64,000 nucleotides of DNA. Source: Euleptes europaea (Eukaryota > Chordata > Lepidosauria > Squamata > Sphaerodactylidae). The notes below the pieces were generated by a model, which saw only the letters and a program-made list of their open reading frames with translations, was not told the origin of the DNA and ran no database searches. Location of the stretch: assembly GCF_029931775.1 (NCBI RefSeq), contig NC_079325.1:36258461-36322460 (forward strand), written 5' to 3'. The position numbers and the translations under genes are program-made. Below are positions 32,001 to 43,358 of this stretch, piece by piece (positions within the stretch are counted from its first letter, which is position 1; every line of letters starts with the position of its first letter).

Positions 32001-34006
32001 CTTGTGGCAATCACCGCTTTGAGTGTGGATGCCTGTTTGAGATACCTAAGAGGAGATGAACTTCTGCTTTTGAGCCTCCTATAACAGAAGCACAAAGCAT
32101 AAAACTTTGCCAAAAAACCGAAGTTAGTTCTTCACTTTCCGTAGGACATCCAGAGCTAAGTGCATGCATAGCGGTTTCAGAGTCATGGAGTGAAGAGGGC
32201 ACATGCCACAGCATAACAGCACTGGATCCTACAAAGGCTCTTCTACCTCTCTCTGTCCATTGTGCTTGGTTCTTCTGAACCTGTTGAGGTTATTGATTAA
32301 ATCAATGTAAAACTGTTCACAGGCATGTAACCCAAGTGTAACATGTTAGGGGAGATATTTGTAGGCCCCCAAACTGCTGTCAAAAAGCTAATTGTTTACA
32401 CACTGAATATTTTGTATTTAACCCATCAGAGGCCTTTGAAGCAGCTGACAAGGCAGAATCTAAATTCAATAAAACAAAACAGTGTCAGTGGCACTGTGGT
32501 CACACCTGCAGGATCGCTGTTATTTTCTGCACGGCTTGTTGCTTTGCACTGGCATGTTCCGTAGTATCCAGTGGTCTCCCCCGCTGTCCTGGTCAACATG
32601 CATTGGCTGTGCTGCTGTTACAGAGGTGCCTCATGTTATGTATGTAGGGTTTGGTTGTCTGTGACTTCAAAGCAGAACTCTTGCAATGATTTGTTGGTGA
32701 CTGACCATATAGCCACACAAGCAGCAAGCTTGAGAGAACCCTACAAACGGTGTACTGGAGGGGGAAAGGGTATTGCTTAACTCTGCCTGCAGAGGAATGC
32801 TGCAGTATTGGAGCTTGGGGGTTAACATACTCATCTTGTTATGCTTTAAATTGGTGTAATTTAACATTCTCTCCCCCCCACCCCATCCAACACAGTATTT
32901 AAGCTCAATGACTCTGAGGCCGTGTTGCTTCCCAGCTGTGCTCTGTGGAGACGCTACGGGAAAAGATGCATGCTGCATTCTGATGAAATCAAGACTGATC
33001 TGCAGCCACACAAACAGGCCCTAAAAATAGACACTCCTCTGGGGCTGGCCAAAGGAAATCTAGTCGTGTTCCCTTTGGCAAGGTATGAGACATTTTCATT
33101 TCAAGGAAAGAAATTAGTTATGTTTTTGAGACCTCAGGAAAGTAGTCAGTGTTTGCCAAAAGAGAGAAGGCAGGTGGGGAGGGGACTGTGCATGCACTTC
33201 TAACAATAGCTAATAAATCTTGATGATGACTTTCAAAAAATAAATAAATGAGGCTACAAGAGCATATCTTAGAGGTGCAGTATTTTCCTCTGGTCGTAGG
33301 AAGGGATGTGACCCCGGAAGTTCTCCAGCAAGTCCAAAGCACAGGCTGGCGCTTTCCAAAACGTTAAGGTAACCAACAGTCTCCTTAGGCTCCCTTAAGA
33401 ATTTCTGTTATGAGTTATTCACATAACTGCAGGAAAAGTTGAAGGTTACTCATACACTGTCATGTTCCTAGGAAGAGTTCGTCCCTTAATTTCCATTAGT
33501 CTCCTTAAGGGAGGGTTCACTGAGCAAGGCCACTTTTCCCTTCCAGCTGCTTGGGTCTTCCTCCTCTTCCAGGAACACATCCGCAGTGACCTGACTTGGG
33601 AGACTACTCCAGTTCCTGGAATTGCCTTGCTTGTCCTGGAATCCAGGACAAAACTAGCAGAGACCTGCGTGAGTTTTGGGGAAGTTGTTGTGACCTAGCT
33701 GCTGCTGGGAGCCCAGAGTAGTCCCTGACCTCAGTAGTCAAAGCTGTGGACTGTGTGGACCCCCTATGCCCCGAGAACTGGAAGCTATATTGGGCCTGTT
33801 TTGGAGCTCTGTTCCATCTGGCTGCCACATTCTGTGCTTCACCTGGTTACCATGTCATCAAAATCATTTGATGTTCTGAAATGCCTTTTGGTGAAGGCAT
33901 GAACAGTGTCCTTTCTTTCTTTTGGACTTTATTGCAAGTATAGATGTGAAGGGCCAGAGAAAAATTCAGTGTTCTTTCTATACCCCCCCTGAACTTTTCA
34001 CCTTTT

Positions 34007-34046
<40 letters not shown>

Positions 34047-37000
34047 GTGCCTTCAAGTCGCAGCCGATTTATGGCGACCTCTTTTTTGGGGTTTTCATGG
34101 CAAGAGACTAACAGAGGTGGTGGTCTCCCATCCAAATACTAACCAGGGCTGACCCTGCTTAGCTTCTGAGACCTGACGAGATCAGGCTAGCCTGGGCCAT
34201 CCTACAGCACTGAAAAAACCTCCTGTGAAATATTTGTTCTTAGGGAGGAGTGAAATACTTTTGAAGACATGGTTCTAGTCACTCCAAATGTGTAGCTGGA
34301 TGGTTTTCATGTAAGACAGTCAACAGTATTAGGGAATAATAGCTTGTTTATATTGTAGACATATGCAACACCAAGGTGTGTTTCTGCTCCTAGAGGGTGC
34401 TGCTGCCTTAATGAGAGGAGCGCATGAGGCCTTTTTCCCTGTGAGCTGCTGCTTGCCTTCTTCTGGTGACCTTGAAAGCGAAGAGATCTGCCTTGATAGC
34501 ATTGGGTGCAGTGGCTTGCAGTGTTCTCTCGCTCTCCTATTGGATGCTTTTACAGCTTTGCTTGTAGAAATCTAAGGCATTTATACTCTGAAATTTCTTA
34601 AATATGCTAAATACGGTGTTATAGGTTAACTAAAATATAAATAAGATTAGGTTTAATAAGAGCATATTCCATACATTTCATATTTTCCTGGGATTTTCCG
34701 TGGCTTTAGCGTACTTGGAAATTTTGTGTCTCTAGTCACGCCATTCTTCGGGTCAGCGATGCCATAACAAAGATGTGAGAGCTGCTTGTGCTGAACTAGT
34801 GCTGTCAGTCGTTTGGTTTCCTACCGAGTTCAGCTTTCTTTTACCTTTCAGTAAACAGACCACCTCTTCTCTCTCCAGGTACCACCTTCTTAAGCTCCTT
34901 CAAAAGTTTGGCAAGGTGAAGCAATTTGATTTTCTCTTCCACAAGTCAGGCGCTTTGGAGGGGCAGCCCAGGGGCTACTGCTTTGTGAACTTCGAAACTA
35001 AGCCGGTAAGGTTTTTTTTTTTGGGGGGGGGATCCTTTCCATGATCTTGCTCCTCGTGGGTAACAATTTGCTGTCATAATGCTGACGCAATGGTGGCCCA
35101 GACTTGGGATGTGCTCAGTGGCTTGAGGCTGAGGACAGGGACTGGCCAGAACTCCATGAAACACCCATAGTATTGTCCAGGCTCATGAGACAGCTGCTAA
35201 GTGAACAAGCAAAAGATCTGGTTTTCTGCCCTCAATGTGGACATGAAACGCTGGATCCAGAAATACTGAAGCCAACCAGAACCATGGCGAATTTTTGGAC
35301 AGAAGGCATTCTCTATTCCACCTCCCCAACAAGGAAGCCAGTAGGAAGTGAGGGGGCTGGGCATAATGATGCACTGGTCTTTTCCTGTCTCCAGACCAAT
35401 CCATCTTGTTGGATGCTCTCCCAGCACAGCTCTTCCTTAAAGGAAACATAACTCTGGCGTCCCCCTAACTGTTTCCAAGGGAGGTGGCATCGAATTTCAG
35501 GGTTCAGGAAGGAACAGTTAGTGCGTCAACCACTTTGGTCTGCCCACTGTTCAAGGAAGGCATGCCCTGTCCATGTGTGGGTGGGTGGACCTTGCAGCAC
35601 ACCACTGACAGCTCGAAAATAGTATGCTTGCTGACAGCACTGTTAGTATAATTAGTATAGAAAATGTACATAAGTTTTTATCAAGCAATATTATACATAT
35701 TAGGTATTAATCAAATATGTAAATAATATTACTATAATTTGCATTGCTGTCTTAGAAACCTCTACTAAACATTAGATCTTCAAGTAATGGCTTTCTTCTA
35801 TAGTTAGAGTTCACCGAGAAGATGTTGGAATACCGGGGTAAGATACAGAGAAGGATGGATAGTTGTTTGGGCACAGACATGTTGTAATTTGTGGGGGGGT
35901 TTCCTTTTCCCCAATGCGTTCTTCCCTTTTTTTCTGTATCCCTATATATATAAAAAGTTCAAATTATTAATAAAAAAGAAATAAAATAGTATGCTTGCTA
36001 AGTGTCTTCTATAGGTTGCTTGCCAGTATGTACATCCTTCATCTGTACTGCAGGCTCCTGTGACTATTTTTACTGTTTTGAAAAAAAAAGCTAAGCACAA
36101 AGGACAGAGGAGCCTCTGTTCCTTGGGGTAGGGATTAATTTTTGATTGATGCTTTTCCCACACAGGAAGCTGAGCAAGCGATCCAGTGCCTCAATGGCAA
36201 GCTGGCCCTGTCAAAAAAATTGGTGGTGCGGTGGGCCCATGCCCAAGTCAAGGTGAGCAGAACTTGGGGTCTCCTTGCTCCCCTCAGCTCTGGAGCCGAG
36301 CAGCCTGAGTAATCTCCCTGCTCTGAAGGGGCCAGCGGGCCAGCCCATAAACACTGTGTGCTTGGCTGCTCCACTTCGTCTTTCAAGGGCTGGATCCATT
36401 TTTTTGCTCCGCTTTTGCAAAGTAATTTTTGCCATTCCCATCCTTTCTCTCCCTCTTCCAGAGATTCGATCAGAATAAGAATGAAAAGATACTGCCTATC
36501 AGTCTGGAGCCCTCGTCCAGCACAGAGCCAGCCCAGTCCAATCTGAGGTAAGAAGAAGAAGAGTTGGTTTTTATATGCTGATTTTCTCTGCCACTTAAGG
36601 GAGAATTACACCAGCTTACAATCACCTTCCCTTCCCCTCCCCATAACAGACATCCTGTGAGGTTAGGTGGGGCTGAGAGATTTGAGGGAACTGTGACTGG
36701 CCCAAGGTCACCCAGCTGGCTTCATGTGGAGGAGAGGGGAAACCAACCTGGTTCACCAAATTAGCATCCGCTGCTCATGTCGAGGAGTAGGGAATCAAAC
36801 CCAGTTCTCCGGATCAGAATCCACTGCTCTTAACCACTACACCAGGCTGGCTCTCAGCCAGTTTATTGCTGGCTTCCCAGCATTAAACATGAACCATGTG
36901 TTAAGTCTGCACTCAGATTTCAGCACTGGAAACCCCAGAATCAGCCCTGTGTTTTAAAAAAAATATCTACAGCCTCTCAAGATTTGTGGGGAGGGGCAGT

Positions 37001-38944
37001 TTCCAGTAAAACTCATAGTCAGTCTACAGCAAAACAGCAGGTAGGCTAACTATTTTATATGGTATACTTCAAAATATTTTATGTAGCTTACTTCTGAGTA
37101 TCCCTTAAATCAGGGGTGTCAGGCATAAGATCCGCGGGCTGGATCCGTTCCCTTGAGAGCTCTTATCCGGCCCATGAGGCAGCCACCCCTCGCTCCCTAT
37201 CTGGGCTGGCGAGGCATGGCCCGGCACAACCAAGTGACATTTATCCAATATCCAGCCCTCTTAACAAATGAGTTCTCACCCCTGTCTTAAATACTACACT
37301 TGCTCAAACTCCTCCAGTGTGCAAAGGTTGCTCAAATAACTCTTGGGAAGTCTTAATTGTTAGTTGCCTTCCCCGAGTCCACATCAAGCCCCAGCATGCC
37401 TGGGACTGAGTTCTGGGTACAGAACTCCCAGAGTTCATCTGTCAGTTGGACTCAGGAACAGGCCTGGGAAACATATTACATGTAGTTAGGCCCTTAGAAA
37501 ATGCATCTTGCTGCTTGGTGGTTCTCACTAAGTGTCTGGTCCCCCACCAGAGAGAAGACGTGTCCTTTGTCCCCCACCCCAAGTATAGTGAGAGACACGA
37601 GTCTCCCACAAGCGTGCCTCAGATCTTCAGAATCCTCTTTCAAAGTTGCAGGGAAGGGGGAAGGGCATCTTTTCTGCTGCTGCTTTGTAATGGTTGAAAT
37701 GGTTCTGAGGAGAAGAAAGTTTCCAAAGAGCCAGCCATACAAGAGCATAACAATAGCCCTGCTAGCCTAGCATCTGGTTTCCAGCAGAAGTCAGCCATGT
37801 GGCTGGGATTCTTGGGATTTCACAAGCTGGACATGGCCAACTGGCTCTGAATATGGAAGTTCTGTTCAGCTGTCTTTACTAACGTCGATGATAGGCCGCT
37901 TCTTCCTCCACGAACTCCCCCCCTTTAAAACCACCTCAGCCAGTGACCATTTATTCCATAGATTGATAATGCTGTGTGAATTTTCATTTGCTTGTGAAAT
38001 CATGAGTACTAGTGTTAGGATGAAATTGTACTTCCCTATCAGCCTGCTGTGCCACCTGCAGTTTGATGCAGGCACTGAAGGGGGGGTGGGGAAAGGGGTT
38101 AAACAAATGAGAAATCAGGAACCCAGTGGGGAGTGCAAGAGGTATCTTGAAGGATTGAGGGTTTTATATGGCTGCCTCACTTGTTTCCGCCAAGATTTCC
38201 TGGTTGACGAACTTGGCATCTCTCTCATCCTCTCAGCAGCCCTGCTGGAGGGGGACCTGAAGTCTGTGGAAGTCTGAGCAGGAGGCAATCCTCCATGTGC
38301 CAACGCAGCTCTATAGCAATGTAGGAGATGAAGGTCCAAAGAGCTGTTTTACAGGTGGCCTAACAGGACCTTTGCATCCTCAGTGCGATTTCTGGTCTCT
38401 TTAAAAACCCGGACAGGCAACCTTCCCCGCTCACCCTGTGCATCATGTTCCTAGCTTCTTTTGAAATCCCCCATGATTCCAGCAGCCATTTGTCACACAG
38501 CACCAGAAATCTGTTGTTCAAGAAACACACACAACAAGTTGCACTTACCTGTAATTGTTGTTCATTGAGTGGTCCTCTGTGCAGGCACACATGGGGATCT
38601 GCGCACGTGCAGCTGGCCTGCGCAGATCCCATGTGGGACTGGACAGAGGCCACGACGATGTACTTAAAGCTGTCCTGGTTGCCTGGGGCTTTTATTGTGG
38701 GCCATTGTGTGCCTTGGTTTTGGTTTTAAACTCTCGGGGGGGGGAGGTCACTTTTTTTAAAGCAAACTTCTGTCTCCTCCACAGTGTTAGTGCCAAGATC
38801 AAAGCCATTGAGGCCAAGCTGAAAATGATGGCGGAGAACCCCGATGCAGAGTTCCCCCCAGTGGCTGCTTACTCCTACTTCAAGCCGCCTGATAAGAAAC
38901 GGACTACTCCGTACTCCAGGACAGCCTGGAAGTCAAAGAGATGA
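28897..38944 (+). CDS. RBM18: RBM18, single-RRM RNA-binding protein (five coding exons, complete)
   Basis: Coding exons are 28897-29018, 34879-35005, 36166-36252, 36462-36547 and 38785-38944: 582 bases with the stop, 193 residues, close to the human length (190). All junctions are GT/AG and phases fit. One RRM spans about residues 28-108: RNP2 LWIGNL at 30-35 and RNP1 RGYCFVNF at 72-79. The tail has [14 protein letters not shown] and the C-terminus [16 protein letters not shown], both typical of RBM18. The start at 28897 gives [18 protein letters not shown]; ATGs at 25514 (exon 1) and 28918 are also in frame. Position 83, at the exon 3/4 junction, is Pro where I recall Gln in mammals. RBM18 is widely expressed; its RNA targets are poorly known. 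Confidence 0.95.
30630..30880 (-). repeat. Diverged CR1/L3-like LINE 3' fragment
   Basis: The sequences 'tggacctctcctccatgaat' and 'ttttttaaagccagtaggg' follow the CR1/L3 3' ORF region in order, heavily diverged. Confidence 0.5.
31000..31160 (+). repeat. MIR-like ancient SINE fragment
   Basis: The blocks 'tattcccattttacagattg' and 'cccaagatcatacaatcc' resemble the MIR core/3' region. Confidence 0.45.
34010..34043 (+). repeat. (TG)n microsatellite
   Basis: An uninterrupted TG run adjoins the 3' end of a minus-strand SINE; such CA/TG tails are typical of BovB-mobilised SINEs. Confidence 0.95.
34030..34215 (-). repeat. 5S-rRNA-derived SINE with BovB-like tail
   Basis: On the minus strand the head reads like 5S rRNA: 'cctgatctcgtcaggtctca', then 'gaagctaagcagggtcagcc' and 'ctggttagtatttggatggg'. 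That region includes the 5S internal promoter. The tail 'ataaatcggctgcgacttg' plus CA repeats matches the BovB 3' end. 5S-Sauria-type SINEs are known from lizards. Confidence 0.85.
34879..35005 (+). CDS. RBM18: RBM18 exon 3 (RRM core)
   Basis: It encodes [20 protein letters not shown] through [15 protein letters not shown], including RNP1. Acceptor CTCTCCAG, donor GTAAGG. Confidence 0.96.
35006..36165 (+). other. RBM18 intron 3
   Basis: It includes the L1-type insertion 35633-35982. Nothing else was recognised. Confidence 0.55.
35633..35982 (+). mobile_element. L1-type retroposed insertion, 350 bp
   Basis: It is flanked by the exact 17-bp duplication AAAATAGTATGCTTGCT at 35616-35632 and 35983-35999. 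The 3' end is A-rich ('aataaaaaagaaat'). No protein domain is visible in the retained 3' part, so the LINE family is inferred from the target duplication and tail. Confidence 0.75.
36166..36252 (+). CDS. RBM18: RBM18 exon 4
   Basis: It encodes [20 protein letters not shown] then VRWAHAQVK, the last RRM helix and strand. Acceptor CACACAG, donor GTGAGC; in phase. Confidence 0.96.
36462..36547 (+). CDS. RBM18: RBM18 exon 5
   Basis: It encodes [20 protein letters not shown] then TEPAQSNL. Acceptor CTTCCAG, donor GTAAGA. A SINE follows the donor directly. Confidence 0.95.
36551..36856 (-). repeat. tRNA-derived SINE (family 1), near full length
   Basis: On the plus strand it starts with AAGAAGAAG then 'gttggtttttatatgc' and ends 'taaccactacaccaggctgg' (A box reversed). 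It begins only a few bases after the RBM18 exon-5 donor. Confidence 0.88.
36857..38784 (+). other. Rest of RBM18 intron 5
   Basis: It holds the hAT-type element 37111-37284. A stretch near 38538-38640 ('cttacctgtaattgttgttc') looks like a dispersed repeat I cannot name. The rest shows nothing recognised. Confidence 0.5.
37111..37284. mobile_element. Non-autonomous hAT-type element, 174 bp
   Basis: Ends CAGGGGTGTC and CACCCCTG; 8-bp flanks CCTTAAAT (37103-37110) and TCTTAAAT (37285-37292), one mismatch. It is an internally shortened copy of the 28212 element in the opposite orientation. Confidence 0.8.
38785..38944 (+). CDS. RBM18: RBM18 last coding exon
   Basis: It encodes [20 protein letters not shown], then [22 protein letters not shown] and TGA at 38942-38944. 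Acceptor CCTCCACAG. Confidence 0.96.
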
Positions 38945-39081
38945 TCCCGATGAGACAGATATTCCCCCCCTTCAATGCCCAGCATTCTTGTATATATAGT
39001 TAACTAGGAAGAGCAATGGACTACCTGACTTCTGGAAAGTGCGTGGCGTTGACCTGGTTATCTCACCTAATTATGTGCGGA

Positions 39082-39087
39082 AATAAA
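39082..39087 (+). terminator. RBM18: Candidate proximal RBM18 polyadenylation signal
   Basis: AATAAA lies 138 bases after the stop codon. Further AATAAA hexamers at 39345-39350 and 39556-39561 could serve longer 3' UTR forms. Confidence 0.5.
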
Positions 39088-39621
39088 CCTTCTTGGTGGC
39101 CGTGGAGAAGATGAACAAAATATGACGCCATTCCAAAAAGTAGTGAAGAACATCTTAAAAGGAAAGCAAAACTAAGTTTGTTCTCAATAGTAATACCGGA
39201 ACTTTTACCACATCAGTGGGGCTAAGCCTGACTCTAAAGTACAAGATTTGTGCTGTCAGTGGAATTCTTATTTTCTTTAATTGCTTGAATTAGTTCTTTT
39301 TTTCTAGCCAGGAAATACTATTGCTGTTATTAGTCAGCAAAGAAAATAAATCTGACCAACAAAAAACAAAACTGAAACGGGGTGGTGTGTGTGTATACTC
39401 CAGCAACCAACAAGTACCTTCTCTTTCATCTTGACTCTTGTTAAAACAAACCTGAACCCTGAAATTGGGGGGTGGCTCTTTGTGTTGCTTCTTCTGCCCA
39501 GTTAAACGCACTCAGACATATGTATCAATACATTCTTTTAAAATGGTTGTATAGGAATAAACTATATTCAGGACTACCAAATGTAGCAGTTTTAAAATGG
39601 CATCTTCTTGTACCGGTAATT

Positions 39622-39826
39622 TATTTATTACTTTGTTTTCATACTTCATTCTTCTCCCCAAAGGAGACCTAAAATGGTTTACAACATTCTCCTTCTCCAT
39701 TTTCTCCTCACAACGACCCTGTGAGGTGGGTTAGTTTGAGACAGTAACTGGCCTAAGGCAGAGTGGGGATTCAAACTTGGTTCTCCTGGATCCTAGTCCA
39801 ACACTCTACCCACTACACCACTCTAG
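39622..39826 (-). repeat. tRNA-derived SINE (family 3)
   Basis: On the plus strand: AT-rich tail, 'ctcctcacaacgaccctgtg', 'cagagtggggattcaaac' (B box reversed) and 'tacccactacaccactct' (A box reversed). Confidence 0.75.
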
Positions 39827-41233
39827 TAAGACAGGCCAGGTTTTGAAATTGCAGTTTTGTGAGACCGATCCGTAAAATGCATGTGACTTTGCATTATTTG
39901 TGCCAATATTTTGTTAGAAACCTTCTGGGGTCTTGTTGAATGTTTATTTTTCTTTTATTGTGTTGCTTCAAGTGGAGGCAAGATCGCTCTTGAGTCCTGA
40001 AATTCTAGTGAGGGTTGCTGTAACACAAACAAGTGTTTGCAGTTCGTGATTTATGGAGGTTACTACAGTCTGGCCTGTACAGCTGTAGTACCCCTTCAAT
40101 CCAACCACTTAGGGCCAGTTAAAAGTTCAGGATCCCTTCTTCCTTCCTGGCTATGTGCTTTCAATGTGAGTAGCCTCTGCTACATAGGAAAGGGTTCCTT
40201 GTAAATGGAGATCTTGCAGTTCTCTTTGTCTCCCTCTCTCTTGATCTTGTGTTGTGAGGGGTTTTGCTTTTTAAAAAACAGTATCCTCTCATCTGTATTA
40301 CTAGTCAGATTCAAATCCCACTTAGCAACACCTGGTATTTCTTGCCCATTTCTTAGGCCCTCAGCCAGATGTTTGCATTCTGATGCAGTCTACCTGGGAA
40401 GAGGTCCAGAACCCATAAAACAAAATGGATGTGGGGTGCATCATACAGAAATGCCCGTGCTTGGTGTACATTCAAATGGAATTTAGAACAAGCTCACTGA
40501 CAATGCAGCATCATAGAAAAATCACCCACACAGTCCCAGTGTGTCTTTGGCGAGTTTTGAGTGGCAGTTGGCTCTGAGTAGCTTCTGTGTTGTAAAAGGA
40601 AAAGATAATTTGAGCAACCTCCTATAAGCTCCTTGTTTGTACACTAAGATTCATTTGTGAGAAGCTGGATTCCCACAGCATTGTGATGGGTCTCCATGTA
40701 CAAAGCAAAACAAGTCCAAAAGATCAGAGGTGTCTCTTTGTAGCGCTTGCAAATCAACCTTTCCATGTTTTGCGCAATCTTCCAACCCTCCCCCTCTCCT
40801 TTTGCCTTTATACAACAATCATTTTGTACACTGGGCTGGTTTTTCTGCTGCAGTCTGGATTTTTGTTAGGTTGCACATCTACAGTGATGATGGGGAGCAC
40901 GTTTCATAGTCTTTGATCTACATAAATTTTTCAAAAGGACTCCTAGTCCTGATTTCAGTCCAAGTAGGTCCTGTATCTTTCCTTCGTGTTATGCTGTTTT
41001 GGTGGCTGTGTTTCTCACATTTCTGTGGCAAGCTGATATTCTTAATACTCTATGTACATGAAAGGAAGACTAGTACCTCTTCCCAGATGTGCTGTCAAGG
41101 AAGAATGGGTTGTCAACTGCAAGTTACTATGTACAGTAATTTTTAAAACTTGTGTGTGTAACTTGGGGGGGATCTTAAATTCAGGGTTGTCTTTTGAGTG
41201 AATGTAGTAGCTCTGCATAAATACAACCCCTTA

Positions 41234-41549
41234 GAAGAAGAAGAATTGGTTTTTATATGCCAATTTTCTCTACCACTTAAGGAAGAATCAAACCGGCTTA
41301 CAATCACCTTCCCTTCCCCTCCCCACAACAGATACCCTGTGAGGTAGGTGGGGCTGAGAGAGCTCAAAGAGCTGTAACTAGCACAAGGTCACCAAGCTGG
41401 CTTCATGTGTAGGAGTGGGGAAGCAAATCCAGTTCTCCAGATTAGTGTCCACTGCTCATGTGGAAGAGTGGAGAATCAAACCTGGTTCTCCAGATCAGAG
41501 CCCACCGCTCCAAACCACCACTCTTAACCACTACACCACGCTGGCTCTT
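41234..41549 (-). repeat. tRNA-derived SINE (family 1), full length
   Basis: It runs from AAGAAGAAG and 'ttggtttttatatgccaatt' to 'taaccactacaccacgctgg'. The reversed B box 'ggaatcaaacctgg' type is present as 'gagaatcaaacctgg'. Confidence 0.9.
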
Positions 41550-42277
41550 AGATATTCTTCTCTACCAGTGGGGCCTGGAATTTATAATGAATGAGCAATT
41601 CTGGCTCTCTTCATTACCCTTGTAGTAGGACTGTGAGAGGGAGCAGCAGGAATGTCGAGGCTGGGAGGAAACCAAAAATCTCCCTTTGGATGCTACTTAC
41701 ATTGCAGACTGTTGGTTGTTAGGAGGGATGTGTGTGAAAATTCATAGAATGTGCATGAAAATTCATAGAAGTGGTGACTTATGACATTCTTCCATGCTCC
41801 AAAAGCCATTCCTCTGTGAGCTCGTGCTCCCAGCAGGCAAAGCCCTTTGACAGAACTTCAGCCATTCTCCATTGAGTGATCGTGAGGGATAGATGAGGTT
41901 ATAAAAGCATCGTGGTTGCATACTCTCGAAATGTGGGAGTTGACTGCTGAAAGCAGCTTTAGGGTATGCCAAAAGATGATCATTGTTCGCAACGGCCCAG
42001 CCTCTCAACAGTGTTTGTGTGCCAATTTTTTAAAATGCATGGGCCTGAAGATGGAAGAGTCACACCAGAAAATTTTGTTCTGTGCTTGGAATTAATTATG
42101 TTAATCAAATTGTATGCAAATAGTCTCCCCTCCCCTTAATCCTCTCTTCTTCCTATTTCTAACATCAGAAAGCCCAAACCCTTAAAAAGGCTTCTAATAA
42201 TGTATGCAGATAGAGGCTTTATTTGTAGGCTTTACTAGAAGTCTCGGGTTTGGTAAATATAGAACTTTCTAATAAAG
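41550..42277. other. Intergenic DNA, nothing recognised
   Basis: No gene, RNA gene or repeat was recognised. Confidence 0.5.
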
Positions 42278-42558
42278 GAGGAGGAAGAAGAGCTGGTTTT
42301 TATATGCTAAATTTCTCTACCACTTAAGGAAGAATCAAACTGGCTTACCATCACCTTCCCTCCCCTCCCCACAACAGATACCTTGTGAGGTAGGTGGGGC
42401 TGAGAGAGCTCAAAGAGAGCTGTGACTAGCCCAAGGTCACCCAGCTGACTTCATGTGTAGGAGTGGAGAAACCGACCAGATTAGCCTCTGCAACTCATGT
42501 GGAGGAGCGGGGAATCAAACCAATCCTAACCACTGCTCTTAACCACTACACCACTCTA
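42278..42558 (-). repeat. tRNA-derived SINE (family 1)
   Basis: It shows 'ctggtttttatatgc', 'cccaaggtcacccagctg' and 'taaccactacaccactct'. It is slightly shortened internally relative to the copy at 41234. Confidence 0.88.
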
Positions 42559-43358
42559 GAGGTGGCAGAGGCAGCGATTAAGTGCTGGGAAAGAGGACTA
42601 TGGAGCCCAATAACTCAATGGTGAAGGGTGCCGTTAAAGAACATGACCAATGACCAAGTGAGACCAAAATCAATCTCAGCCTTGCCCTGTTGGGCTGCTC
42701 TGAGTTCCCTGGCAGAAGGGCGGGATAGATTCAACCTCTACTTGAGGCCCTAGAGAACCACACTTGCTATCAGTGTGTAGGGCAGCTTCTGAGATCAGGG
42801 GTGGAGGACCTGCTTTGCATGCTGAAGATCCCAGGTTCACACCCTGGAGGCTCTACTTTAAAAGGCTGGGAAAGACTTTTGTCTGATCGCTGCTCTCAGT
42901 GGACTGGATCCACTAAGGCTGGGTAAAAAGGCCTTGAAGGATGCATAGACAGCTGATTGGCCTCTGTTTCCTTCTCACCACCAGCCCAGTGGGTCTGTGT
43001 CACATTTGCAAAAGGAGAGAAGTAATTTCCTTCCAGTATGGATGTCAGACTTGGGAACTGTGATGTTTTTCACCAGCCTTCACCTTCTCATGTGACTTTG
43101 CTCCAATGGATGCAGCAGAGAAGCTGCTACCTGCCTCTGGCTGATAAGCAGCAACCTTGGTTACTGACTGCTTCCACATGGGTACAATTCCCCGTTTTCC
43201 ATCCGTTGCTGCTGCAAATGCAGAGGCACTTGCAGAAGTTGCAGGGCCAACAAAGCGTTCACCCAGGGATATGTGCCGTGTTTCCCCTGGTATCCTCTTG
43301 TGTCTCCAGTTCTCCCCCATCCTCTGCACTGCTGGTGGGATTTTTGCTGGTGTAGAAA
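42559..43358. other. Intergenic DNA with a degenerate SINE
   Basis: About 42785-42930 is a decayed plus-strand family-2 SINE ('gaagatcccaggttcacaccc'). The rest shows no recognised gene. Confidence 0.5.

Larger units (their letters stand above)
29019..34878 (+). other. RBM18 intron 2
   Basis: It contains old CR1-like (30630-30880) and MIR-like (31000-31160) pieces, a TG microsatellite (34010-34043) and a 5S-derived SINE (34030-34215, minus). The remaining several kilobases show no recognised gene or repeat. Confidence 0.55.
38945..41233 (+). other. RBM18 3' UTR and following intergenic DNA
   Basis: Three AATAAA signals (39082, 39345, 39556) fall in the first 620 bases. A minus-strand SINE lies at 39622-39826. 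39827-41233 has no recognised gene or repeat. Confidence 0.5.

Noticed and set aside
34100-34200. A functional 5S rRNA gene
   Set aside because: Only part of the 5S sequence is present, diverged and joined to a BovB-like tail, so it is a SINE.
38538-38640. A possible DNA element starting 'cttacctgtaattgttgttc' with partly inverted 'gcgcagatccc' halves
   Set aside because: It looks like a dispersed reptile repeat, but I could not find firm ends, target duplications or a second copy here.
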